Shown here: in pieces, positions 23,470-33,711 of the stretch
Position numbering within the stretch: the stretch's first letter is position 1
Layout of the letters: each line of letters begins with the position of its first letter
NCBI GenBank assembly: GCA_009760855.2
Contig: WPIO01000008.1
Coordinates: 8,975,501 to 9,039,500, forward strand
Direction of reading: 5' to 3'
DNA length: 64,000 bases
From: Cristatella mucedo
Lineage: Eukaryota > Bryozoa > Phylactolaemata > Cristatellidae
Program-made: the position numbers and the translations under genes
The notes under the pieces: model-generated
Told to the model about the DNA's origin: nothing
The model's database searches: none
What the model saw: only the letters and a program-made list of their open reading frames with translations

Positions 23470-24270
23470 TTGCAATCCTTGTGAAGTGCCTAGAAATTTA
23501 TTTAGTACTCTGAAGGAACTATTATTGTTAATAATATTAGTACCTCAAAGTATGGCTTAGATCTTATAAAGTCGCCTTATACATCAAGGTATGTAAACAA
23601 TATCCGAATTTGAGTGATATGGATTTCCCCAACGCAATAATAATTTTATATTCTTCACCGTAGCTGGTGGCTCTAAGTTTAACCATGCGACTAATCGCTT
23701 GCATTAGCAAGAAATATCCGTAAAAACTTAATAATGATCATTTGAAGGTAAAGGTCCACAGATGGCGTTACTTTTGACATCATATATGTGTAGATCCAAA
23801 ACCGGTAGGAATTTCGAACGAGAATCAATGTTATTCTCAAATTTGCATACCGAAAATTGAGTAATATGCAATCGTCTCTAATAATTCCTATGATCTTTTA
23901 TTATAAAATAAGCAATCTGCGTGTTTGAACTGCCAGGTTGATAACCGGAAATAATTTCCTCAATCGATTCAACAGATTTTGAGGAGTGGTCGAATCACAA
24001 ATTAAAGATAAGTCGGTTATTTTTGGCCGTGTACCTAGTCATCCGGGGTTAAAGAGAGTAGCTTAATTGCTCTAGAAGACGTACATAATTATTATTATAT
24101 ATTATACTTAAGTAAACAGTATACTCTTTTGCCTATGGTTTTTCTTCTTTGCACAGCTAGCTGTAGCCAGTTTATAAACATCAATTAAACTTACAATACG
24201 GATCACGGAAGAATTTAATTTAATCGCACGCACACACGTATATAGACCACACCACGAATGAGAGGAAAAC
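23470..24270. other. No recognised gene
   Basis: AT-rich DNA between the MITE and the hAT relic. No open frame of note and no shared repeat. Confidence 0.5.
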
Positions 24271-24279
24271 TGAGGCTAC

Positions 24280-24850
24280 TCGCTTGAGGTCAAAGTTGAA
24301 TCCACAGTCGTCGCTCTTCAAGAAGTAGGCCTCCAAAGCTTCTGAAGCAGCTGCGCGTCGCACTCGTGGCTTCTACGAAGTGTACTTGTTGATTTCGAAG
24401 AAAATGCATCCCTTCACTGATGCAAACTTTGTAATAGATTGTATACTTGCAGCTGCTGACGTCATTTGTACCGAGCAACACGCCTCTTTCAAGGCAATCC
24501 TGCTGCATGTCCACTCAGTGACACGAGCCGTGGAGGGCTTGAACTTTGATGTCCGGTCTACGATATTTATGAAAGTACAAATCTCGATATATTCTTAAAC
24601 GCCTTGGACGAGAGCTGCAATATCATGGACACTATGAAGCTGGCCGTATTTGTACATGACATCTCACAAACCTGGAGTTGGTCGAGGAGTCTCTCAGTCT
24701 CATCCTGTTAAAAGGAATGACGACTGGCCAAGATGTCCTCAATGCCCTCCTACCTGGTTTGAGTGGTTTCGACCTGTCGAAGGCTTGAAGTTGAGATAAA
24801 ACTAATCGCCACACTGGAGTCCAGCTCCGGAAGAGATTCTAGCGGTAGAA
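24280..24850 (+). pseudogene. hAT-family (ZBED/Charlie-like) transposase relic
   Basis: Broken plus-strand reading frames give ordered blocks typical of hAT transposases of the ZBED5/SCAND3-like type: a region near YEVYLLISKKMHPFTDANFV, then VICTEQHASFKAI, ALDESCNIMDTMKLAVFV, and after further shifts SLILLKGMTTGQDVLNALL and GFDLSK. At least three frame changes separate them, so it is not functional. No zinc finger or dimerisation domain is visible. A family A element begins right after it. Assignment is from remembered family motifs, not a search. Confidence 0.7.
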
Positions 24851-26425
24851 CAAATAATAAAAATAATAATAATAATCTTAATGCACTTGATAAATTACCC
24901 TCAGAGAACTCAATCTCTTTCTAGGTGCGTTACATTTGCTGCATAGGAAAGACGCTCGAATGGTGAGTGGAATCATGCTTGACAAACAATATGAATAACA
25001 TGGTAAGGGGGTGACATGCACAGGGTCAGCATGCGGGTATGGTTAGTGGCAGCTTGCACAGTGTCAGCACTCATAAGCACATAACGGACAAATCACAAGT
25101 TCCCTCTGAATGCTGTCATAAATAGAAGCGTTTTTAACTTTTTTTTAAATGTGGTCAAGTCAGGAGATGTTGCTGCGGAAGTCGGGAGTGAGTCGGGCTT
25201 TGGGAGCATACGAACTAAACGCACGGTCTCCAAAGGATTGGAGGTTTGTGCGAGATATAGGTAAGCAGTTAGATTCCTGAAAGCAGGTGTTACTATGCTT
25301 AGCCATGTGTGGGTGGTAGATGTGATAAGTAGGCTGGAGCCAAAGAATGAAGTAACCTACAAGTGAGCGATAAAACCTTGAAGTCGATCCGTTGCTTGGC
25401 TGGTAGCCAGTGCAGGTCAGCGAGAAGTGGTGTGATGCGGCAGCTGCAACGCTCACGACAGACAAGCCTAGCTGCCTGGTTTTGCACCAGTTGTAAGAGC
25501 CTGATTGCACATGCCGGTTGGCCAGCTGGCAGTGAGTTAAGAAGTCAAGGCAGGATATCGCAAATGCATGGACCAACTTAAGTGGGGTATCCGTATCTAA
25601 ACAAGCCCAAACTTTAGCAATATTGTGTAGCTGAAAGTAGGCAGAGTTGATTGTGGAGCTGATGTGATCGTCTAACGAAAGGTCGATTGGAACATGACAC
25701 CTTAATTTCGTGCAGATTCAACAGGAAATATGCTGGCAAAGCCAATTTTGAGCGTTAGCTTTTCCAATTCTGAAGCACACTCGGTTTCCCAATAACTTGT
25801 AAGCTAGTTTTATCAAAATTTAATTTGAGAAAATTGGTTAAACCCATTTTTAAATTGAGAAACTGCTATCCATATGGTGATGTCATCAATACATGCAGCA
25901 AGGGAGTTAAAAGAATTCGAGGTGCTCAAAAGCTTGGAGGGATCAAAGCAAAGTACAACTGAATTTCATGTGCATAGAATTAAAAGCCTAGATTGTGCAT
26001 GGCAATAACATCCATTAAAGTGAGAGTATAAACCGCGAAAGAAGAGACCAAGGATAGAGCCCTGAAGTACCCCATATTTCAGAGCTACCTCGGATGATCT
26101 TTTCCCATTCACACCAATACTGTGGAATCTCTCACTGAGATAGGACCTGAACCATCACAGAGCCGTGTCAGTGATGCCCAGGCGAGAGGAGAGGCACTCA
26201 AGAAGAACTCGATCATCGATAGTATCAAATGCTGCCGAAAGATGGAGCAAAACAAGCAGAAATACTCTACCCATGTCAGCATTCCTAAGTAGTTCGTTGT
26301 ACACCCGAAGAAATGCTGACTCTGTGGACATCATCGTCGACATCAGCACTTTTGGGTTGTGCACCTGTGATTCAACAATGTTTTTACAGAAGCTAAACAT
26401 GGCCTTTGCTAGGATCGATTGGTAC
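24848..26425 (-). mobile_element. Family A retrotransposon, longest copy
   Basis: This minus-strand copy has an (AAT)n tail at about 24848-24880, the hairpin, the 3' UTR and the RT ORF reaching back to motif A. The segment [20 protein letters not shown] is readable at 26155-26400, preceded by a STESAFLRVYNELLRNADMG block. Motif B and C regions at 25950-26080 are present but damaged. Several frameshifts and in-frame stops occur. At about 1.58 kb it shows the order of parts that the shorter copies have lost. Confidence 0.85.
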
Positions 26426-26863
26426 GATTAACAGTATTCCTCGTCTAGCGGATTCACTTTAATCGAGACACTCACTATGACGTATATTCAACCAGACAAA
26501 AATTTAACCGAAAGACTTGTGGTGATCTTTAGTTAATACTTTCCTTGAAGCCGCTGCACATTGTCAAATGAAAGCACTGTTTCTCTCACAGTTCCACCGA
26601 GTTAAATTGTTAGGCAGGATGGGCTGGTGTGCATGAGAAATGCAAATTCCGATAAAATAAACTCGAGGATGAGTGGCCTGCAACTGAGTGGAGCCCTTCA
26701 AGTGAAGGGTAGCAATGCAATAGAACTCACAAATCGGTAGTCGACAGTGCAGCTTGCAGACGAAGAATGTTAGAAATGTGACCCAGTAGGAATCGAGCAT
26801 CTGTGTGCAGCTCAGACGTGCACACATTTGCTTGGTTGCACTTTGCCACAGCACGTAGCCGTA

Positions 26864-27157
<294 letters not shown>

Positions 27158-27307
27158 GCGAGCGTGCGCCCATGCATGCTCATACAAGTTTGCTCGCCTG
27201 CCGAAGCGTTCGCTCGCCTGCCGACGCAGCACGGCTCGGTGCTCTCGTGCCGTCAGCCGGTCTCGCTGGCTGGCTGCCGAGACTAGAGATTTAGCACGTG
27301 CACGTGC

Positions 27308-27577
27308 ATGGCGCGGAGTGCTGGCGATTGCTTGCAGTGGGTGCCCGAGGCCGACTCGAGGCAGGCGGTGCCCATCAAGGTGCTCAACGCCAATCAGTTC
27401 GCACCTCAGGGAGCCAATCCCAACGAGTTCAGGCAAGCTCAGAAGCAAGGAAGAAACGTCGTCCACATGCACATGCGATCGGCCGCACACGCTGCACACA
27501 TGGGACCGAGTCTGTCGGCGAATAGGAGTGCTCGAATGCTGTTGGCATTGCTGCTCAACATGCGTGTCTGCAGCTAG
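27308..27577 (+). CDS. Unrecognised candidate first exon / small ORF
   Basis: This 89-codon frame starts MARSAGDCLQWVPEADSRQA and continues VPIKVLNANQF with a Gln/Asn/Ala-rich stretch. It sits in CpG-rich DNA just after the (CA)n run, a plausible promoter setting. I recognise no domain, and a clear splice donor is not seen. Overlapping frames of similar length make the choice uncertain. It may belong with the candidate exons at 27731, 28674 and 29183. Confidence 0.25.
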   Translation: MARSAGDCLQWVPEADSRQAVPIKVLNANQFAPQGANPNEFRQAQKQGRNVVHMHMRSAAHAAHMGPSLSANRSARMLLALLLNMRVCS

Positions 27578-27730
27578 CGTTTACCCCGTTTTTTGTGTAT
27601 TTCTGCCTGCAAGCTCGAGCATGTGAAACTCAGCCACTGAGGCACGGTGCAGCAGCTGCCGATCTGGTCGATGCTGGCACACACGGTGGTGCCGTGAGAT
27701 GGAAAGCTAACAGTAAGGGCTCATTTGCAG

Positions 27731-27820
27731 ATCAAAGAGGTTTATTACAAGGACAGGGTGTCTGCCGGTCCGAAGTCAAAGATCTTGGAGGGTGTAACGT
27801 GGGACGACAGAAGGATCGCC
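27731..27820 (+). CDS. Unrecognised candidate exon (30 codons)
   Basis: A good acceptor (TCATTTGCAG) is followed by 90 bases encoding IKEVYYKDRVSAGPKSKILE and GVTWDDRRIA, ending at a GTGAGG donor. Both ends are phase 0. The composition is protein-like, but I do not know the family. Confidence 0.35.
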
Positions 27821-27917
27821 GTGAGGCTTTGCTGATCGACCTTGTGGGCTGACATCGGCAGCATTTCCGTCGAGCTTGCCCCAGGGGCCCAAGCAGCCAA
27901 GCGGCTGCTCTGTGGGT

Positions 27918-27932
27918 GGGGGGGGGGGGGGG
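27918..27932 (+). repeat. Poly-G run (15 bases)
   Basis: An uninterrupted G run lies within the candidate intron after 27820. It is likely length-variable. Confidence 0.9.
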
Positions 27933-28673
27933 TAGCAGCTCCAGTGAAAAAACAGCCGTTTTTCGAAAAGTCTGTCTCTTCACATCGCATAGAGGCATTT
28001 TAACAGTCATTGCCTCGTTTCAACTCGGCTCTACTTGTTAGCCCAGAAATAAGAATAGTGGTAGAATGCAGTACGAAGAATGTAGTCTTGATTGTTAAAT
28101 CGATTGGAGTACTGTAGCAGTAAGCCAGGTGTGGGCCACTAACGATCCAACAAGTAGGCAGATTCTTGTTCGATGTTGTGGATTCCTATGGCAGGTGGCT
28201 TGCAGTCGCTTTGTGTTTAAAGGAAAAGTAAATTCAATCGCCTCTCTGGATCAAGCTATCCGTGCCCATGAAGTTGGTGGGTGGGTGGCTGGAGGATGAG
28301 AAGGACGAGCCCATCGTCGGTATCGTTTTGCTGCTGGAGCTGGCTGGAGCAATTCGGAGGTGGGGGTTGCCTTTTTCTATCGACAGTCGACCGAACGTAG
28401 ATGCAGCCGTTGGATGATCAGAGCTCACCCAAAAAAGAAAACCGCAGCAGCTGCCGCTCCCACTTGATGACCACTCCTTAGAACCAGCAACCAATTAGTA
28501 TGGTGCCGGTTGCTGAGAATGCCAGGGTGCGTCCAAATGCTGATGCCAATTCATAGTTTCCCGTACTGCGGCCTTCTAAACAGCTGAAAAGCAAATAGAC
28601 CTAAGAATAGCCTTTGTGAAGCGTATTCATTGCTAAGGTCTGCAATATTTTAGTGTCCCGTGTTGTGATGCAG

Positions 28674-28763
28674 GCTTCGGTATGCAGCTTATTGGCAGCT
28701 GTCCAGCATTACTGGAGTGGAGCTGCCGTGAGACGAAATTATGTAAACCCCAAAGCTCTACAA
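28674..28763 (+). CDS. Unrecognised candidate exon (30 codons)
   Basis: The acceptor TGTGATGCAG is followed by 90 bases encoding ASVCSLLAAVQHYWSGAAVR and RNYVNPKALQ, then a GTATGT donor. It is phase 0 at both ends, like the 27731 exon, so the two are compatible. Family unknown. Confidence 0.4.
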
Positions 28764-29182
28764 GTATGTAATAAATTTGTAATATATTATGCCAGTTCTA
28801 ATACTTTATGCTTCCGGTAAGATCAACGTATGGTCCAACTCAAAAACGCTTTTGAAGATAGAAACATAGAAAGACGCTTTGTTTTTGAGTGTGAGCATGC
28901 TGCTATAAAGCTATTTGCAATCGCTGGCATTAATGTCAGAAAAAAACTGTGCTGGAATTTCTATATACACAGCGCCTTCAACTGATAACGGCGCTCTGTG
29001 TTTGGCTGCTATGTTTTTCGGGCTTTGCCGTGGAAATTATTTGCAGGCATCATAACCAGTACAGTTTATGTCACTGATTGTGCGATCTATTGGTATGAGC
29101 TGCAGATCTGGTCCTTCCAGCAAATCTGAGTTGTTTAATTGATGATTGATTCAAATTTAGTCGGTTGTTTTCTTGTTTACAG

Positions 29183-29548
29183 GCAGCAGCTCTCGTAATA
29201 ATATAATAATAATGATGCGTTTGATATAGAGCCCTTAGAGAACTTAATCTCTTTCTAGGCACTTTGAATTTTCTGCAAAGGAAATGCTCGATTAAACGGC
29301 TATGGTCTCGCGAGAAGCCGGTGAATGACATTCCAAGGAAAACGGAGAGTGGAAGAGGATCGTGAGTGTGAGCAATTGTGGATTTTCGAACCGAAGAGGT
29401 CCAACAGAGGAGAATCTACCACAATAGAGCTAGGCCTACTTCTTGTTGCAGTCATTTTGTATGGTGCTTTTGCGGACTTCGCGCCTCGAAAGCACACTAG
29501 CCATAGTCATATTGCCACTGTCAAACAAGCTGTACTCGTCTGAACAAT
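29183..29548 (+). CDS. Unrecognised candidate terminal exon, split by a retroelement
   Basis: A strong acceptor (TTTTCTTGTTTACAG) ends at 29182. Only about 14 bases follow before a family A 3' end (29196-29303). Beyond it a frame starts at 29325 and stops at about 29543. It contains a charged region (KRRVEEDRECEQLWIFEPKR) and one likely membrane segment (IELGLLLVAVILYGAFADFA) followed by a His/Ser-rich end. If this is the last exon of the candidate gene, the insertion disrupts or replaces its start. I cannot name the protein. Confidence 0.3.
29196..29303 (-). mobile_element. Family A retrotransposon, 100-bp 3' end
   Basis: An (ATA)n tail, the degenerate hairpin (GAGCCCTTAGAGAACTTAAT) and the first bases of the UTR are present. 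TCTCG occurs directly before the tail and again just after the right end, a possible target-site duplication. It lies 14 bases downstream of a strong splice acceptor. Confidence 0.8.
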
Positions 29549-30004
29549 CATTTTTTTGCCCGATCTCTGATGTATGAGAACTCACGATATGGTTGTGTCA
29601 GAAATCATCTATGGACTCATTACTTGCAGGCCATTACTGTACAGTAAGGTGATCGAATTCGAGATTAAGTTATAATAGCCAGTATGGATCGAAAGTTCCG
29701 GCAGTCATTATTATTGCTTGCCTCAAAAATAAAATTTTAAGGACGGTCGTCGTATTTGGTTTCGCGACGCTAAAAAATAAGTGACCTACTAGCGATCGCA
29801 TTTCACGCACGGGTTTGAAGAAGTTTCGGCCAGCTGAGATGAAACGGGAAAACGCCTAAACTGCTCGCTACTAGGCATTTTCCCCCCTCTGTGAAGCTCA
29901 TGCACTAACCAGGTTCCCAGACTGCTTCCGCTATTTTGAGTGGCACTGTAGAGGAAGTGAGAGCGAGATACAACCACACATATATCCTAACTATATCGTA
30001 TCTA

Positions 30005-30036
30005 ATATATATATATATATATATTTCAAATATATA

Positions 30037-30069
<33 letters not shown>
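30005..30069. repeat. (TA)n microsatellite with TTTCAAA break
   Basis: TA repeats interrupted near the middle. No other feature. Confidence 0.9.
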
Positions 30070-30304
30070 CGCGATAAGTTTGTGAAAATAATCGTAGACT
30101 CAGCAAAGTCCCCTGAAGTAATGATATCAAGAGGTTGCAATGCTGTTGTGATCAAGCGAGGCGATGTGTAAACAATAGACGTGAGCAAGGTGAAAAAGCC
30201 CTGTATAGGGAGTCGAATGAATATTCGATATGCTGCTTGATCGGCGATACGCTGATTCATCGGGAGCCAGCGAAGTCGAAATTAAATTTGGCTCTTCCAG
30301 TACA

Positions 30305-30440
30305 GTGGAATTGTAATGTATTGTATCTCCGTCTGTAACTTCACAAAGCCATAAAAAGACTATGTGGGTTTTGTGCAAGAGAGTTTTCTATAGTGCACTC
30401 ACAGCCTAAGCGGCATTCGGTACGCATTCGGTAGGAGGTC
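30305..30440 (-). mobile_element. Family B retrotransposon, 3' end fragment
   Basis: The minus strand encodes YRMRTECRLGCECTIENSLA and then HSLFMAL, matching the very C-terminus of the family B ORF ([20 protein letters not shown]). The same GTTACAGACGGAGATACAAT end and an ACATTA-type tail follow. Homology is lost beyond about 30440. Confidence 0.8.
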
Positions 30441-30891
30441 ATGGAATGAAGCGAATCTTGAGCTGCCAAGTGGAGAGTGGCTTCAAGTACAAACTGCTGA
30501 GTAATGCGTAGCTCAACGTTTGAACTCACGTTAGCCAAATAATCAGCAGCATAGCATGACAGAGCTCTCAGCTATAACTAAACTTGTTGCATCATCTTGT
30601 TCCATGCAATTCTGTAAAACTGATGAATAACTGAAAATTTGACTTTTTTGTGCGGGCACTGCTGCCTCTCCAGTTCTCTAAACTTTTCCAAGTTGCAGAA
30701 AGATGGCTACAAGTAGCTAAAGGCTCTAAGCCCCTCGAGCCGAACTATCTAGTTGCAGGGGGCAGCACGTTTAAACCATTTCAGAGGTAAACAATCAAAG
30801 CTATAGCTTAACCGGCTTGGCATGCAGTCACTGTTGTGAGGAAATCGTGAGCTTTGTTGTTGCCTTTGCTCGCATGAGGCGAGCCCTATGA

Positions 30892-32320
30892 TTATCGGTG
30901 GAATTCTGGGCCTAAGTACGGGGGAGGGGCGGGATTGACGGGGCCACTCGCAGGTATGTCTAAGTCAGATCCGATTACGTCGGCAGATTTAATAGCAGGA
31001 GAAGGCTCCTTGATAACAACGTAGACTCTCCGAGAGACCAGGGGAAGTTGAAGAGTGGCGGATGTTGTTGCATCAGCCACAGATACTGTTTTAATTTTGG
31101 AATCCGAGTCATTAGGGCCCAACTAGTAGGTCTCAACAGTTCTCGGCTTCGTTAGGCTTTGAGGCTTTGGCGTGAACTAAGCCCCAACAGTGCCTCTCTC
31201 TAGTGATCTAACACAGCGTTCACAGGAGCCCCAATTTCCTAATTAGTTGTACCTGATCGAATAAATGTTGCTGATTCAGGGGTGCGTGCTCGTCCCATCT
31301 TAGTGTGTCATTTACAAGCAGGCGGAATGAAAGGTTCACGAGTCTAAAGGTCAATCGACTGGGCTGATTTGATGTGTGGGTTTTTGACTCGACAGTGACT
31401 GATGCACCACTCCATCTCTAGAGCGGCCAGGTGTGTGAGCATCGTTCAGGCGATCCACTGCAGTTGAATAAGCATTGCCTAGACTGAGGAGCAGTGCTAC
31501 TTTGGCCGGCAGTTTCCGTGTACACTATATACTGACAACGTGTAGATCCTATTTGATCTTACAGTACGGATAGCTTTCGGTGGAGGAGAAATAAATAAAG
31601 AATATGCTTAGATTGTATGGTTGCCTGCTGTGAGCATTCCCCAACTCGAAAGACAGTGAATGTGATATTATCACAGCCAAAGGAGAGTGCATGATTACTT
31701 AATTAGCAGTTGTTTGTGCAAGATTGTGACCCATTAGGAGAGAACACAATACTAGTTTTACAAGTTGCTCTACTGAAAAATGGCTTTATTTCTCAATTCA
31801 GGAAGAAAGCTGAGCCACAAGTGTTAGCATTTGACGTTAGAATTAAAGTGTGTTTATTAGGGCTTATTTGATAGTTGTCTTACATCAATATAATATCCTT
31901 AGGACGGAAATTTAATGCATTAGTATCTAATTCTAGCCTGAGTGCATATACAATGAACATAATGAATAGAAAATAATGAACAAAAATGAACAGAGTTTAG
32001 TGTTTTAGTCAATTTTCGAGACATTGTTTCTAATGTTATCCTTAGTTATCTGTTCGAAACGTGGTTAACGTCTTAAGAAAATTGAATAGCAATAGAATCA
32101 GTTATTTCATCCACCGCCCTTTAGTATCCTTTTGCGGCGACCATCTATCAAAACGGTAAATTATATGGGCATCCATTAAGAGGACAGAACGACTCGGCGC
32201 TTAAGTTACACGACTGAATCTCGAAACTGAATAAGCATAATTGAAAACATCGTGGCCCAGAAAAATTAGGCCAATTAGGAAATATTTGAGGTTGAAGCTG
32301 GCAATCCGATTGTAAAATGA
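30892..32320. other. No recognised gene
   Basis: A 76-codon minus-strand frame at 30892-31122 has a Pro/Ser-rich sequence without a recognisable domain. The rest is AT-rich, with no frame or shared repeat that I can support. Confidence 0.4.
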
Positions 32321-32329
32321 TTTTGTTAA

Positions 32330-32555
32330 TGTGTAGGACGTTCGATGAGTCTTCAGCCAAAGTGATTCTGGCTAGAGCCAACTCTGCAATGATGGGGACC
32401 AGCTGTCCACAATTTATCTGGACTTCACGGCTCTGCATACATCTAAGTAGGCCTTGTGATCATACTCTCACGTAAGAGCACGCTTGCCGCCCGCATCATG
32501 ACAGAGCAAACAATAGGCCGCTTTGAGACTCAAGCGACAATGTGTTCAAGCAGGA
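32330..32555 (-). repeat. Inverted partial copy of the monooxygenase 5' end
   Basis: The reverse complement aligns over more than 200 bp with 33435-33650: the upstream DNA (CGTGCTCTTACG, CCTGCTTGA and TGATGCGGG-type matches) and the coding-like start. In frame it reads MQSREVQINCGQLVPIIAEL and ALARIT against MQSRELEINCCKLVPIVAEM and ALARIT in the gene. The ATG used by the gene at 33618 is TTG here. Similarity ends inside the signal-peptide region. It is a duplicated, probably non-functional first exon with its promoter. Confidence 0.75.
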
Positions 32556-33434
32556 CGCACTTAGCAACGTTAGTCCAGTAGGTAGGCCGCAAGATGGCTC
32601 AATACCAGCATAATCCCTACCCACCTGGCTACTCAAATAAAGCCAACGCCGGACCCAGCCCAAGTTGCGGTTCAGCATTTCTCACGTGGCTAACTACTTT
32701 GGAGAACAGGCAGAGAATGTTTGAGGAGAGGCGCCCCCTTCCCACGTTTACTGCAGTACTTTTGCTGCGGTTCGTGGACGCAGGAAGTGAGACACCTAGT
32801 TGAGGCAACGGCGTGAAAGCCATAACTAGAATATAGTTGTTACGATCGTGGACACCAAGAGGGTCTGATGAACTATTTTATGGCGCGCTTTTGCCATACT
32901 TTGCTGAGAGTCTCTCGATGTTTCCTTCTTCCTTTGCCATTCATTTTGACTGACTACATGCACATATGCTTTTAGAGACCGATACAAAATGACAAGCAGC
33001 CACCAGCCTTATGAAGATATGTTATCAGCTGATTAGGAAATATGTCTGGCTGTAATAGTCATTAAAGGACGCCTAGATCGAGCGTCAGAAGGTGTTTTCA
33101 GCCTAGCGTCAATCGTTGTCAGCTGCCATGAAGTGCAGATATTTCTACTCAGACTAAGCTATCTTTGGCTAGAAAGCTGCAACCAAAGAATCCGCCAGCT
33201 TCAAACACTCGACAAAACTCCGAGACCGAAACGCCTAAAGAAGAAATTCTAAGCATAAGGCTAATCATGACCCCGGGCATTATCGGTGTATCTCGCATTG
33301 GTGCTATTGATGCTTCAGCCAAGGAGCTGGTACCGACTGACCAGGCCGATTGATGCTCGCGCCCAGAGTCACCGCATGACCGTTTGTCATGCTAGCTTAC
33401 CAACGGGAGGTGCTATTCATGCATCAACCAATGA

Positions 33435-33617
33435 AAGTGCGCCCTGCTTGAGCTCATTGTCGATTGCCGACCGGAGCGGTCTAGTTTTGCTCCCTCGTGA
33501 CGCGGGCCGTTTCTCGTGCTCTTACGAAAGAGTAAGGTCACGAGGTCTGCTCGTATATATATGCAGAGCCGTGAACTAGAGATCAATTGCTGCAAGTTGG
33601 TCCCTATCGTCGCTGAG
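33435..33617 (+). promoter_or_regulatory. Probable promoter and 5' UTR of the monooxygenase gene
   Basis: This is the DNA directly upstream of the likely start codon. A TATA-like CGTATATATATG lies at 33552-33562, 57 bp before the ATG at 33618. The whole stretch is repeated in inverted orientation at 32330-32555, where the TATA-like string is not kept. The transcription start is not determined. Confidence 0.45.
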
Positions 33618-33711
33618 ATGGCTCTAGCGAGGATCACTGTGGGGGTTCTGCTGGTGGTCGTTATAGGTCTATACCACGTGGATGTAGCTGTGGCTGGCTA
33701 CCGTCAGCTCG
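33618..33711 (+). CDS. Monooxygenase exon 1: signal peptide
   Basis: The exon encodes MALARITVGVLLVVVIGLYH, then VDVAVAGYRQL and one base before a GTAAGG donor. It is a good signal peptide with likely cleavage after AVA. The leftover G plus AC of exon 2 gives Asp, producing the LD..Y.ISW start typical of the family. The ATG at 33618 has a good context (gagATGG). An in-frame ATG at 33561 would add 19 residues; a TATA-like string just before that ATG argues against it. Confidence 0.8.
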
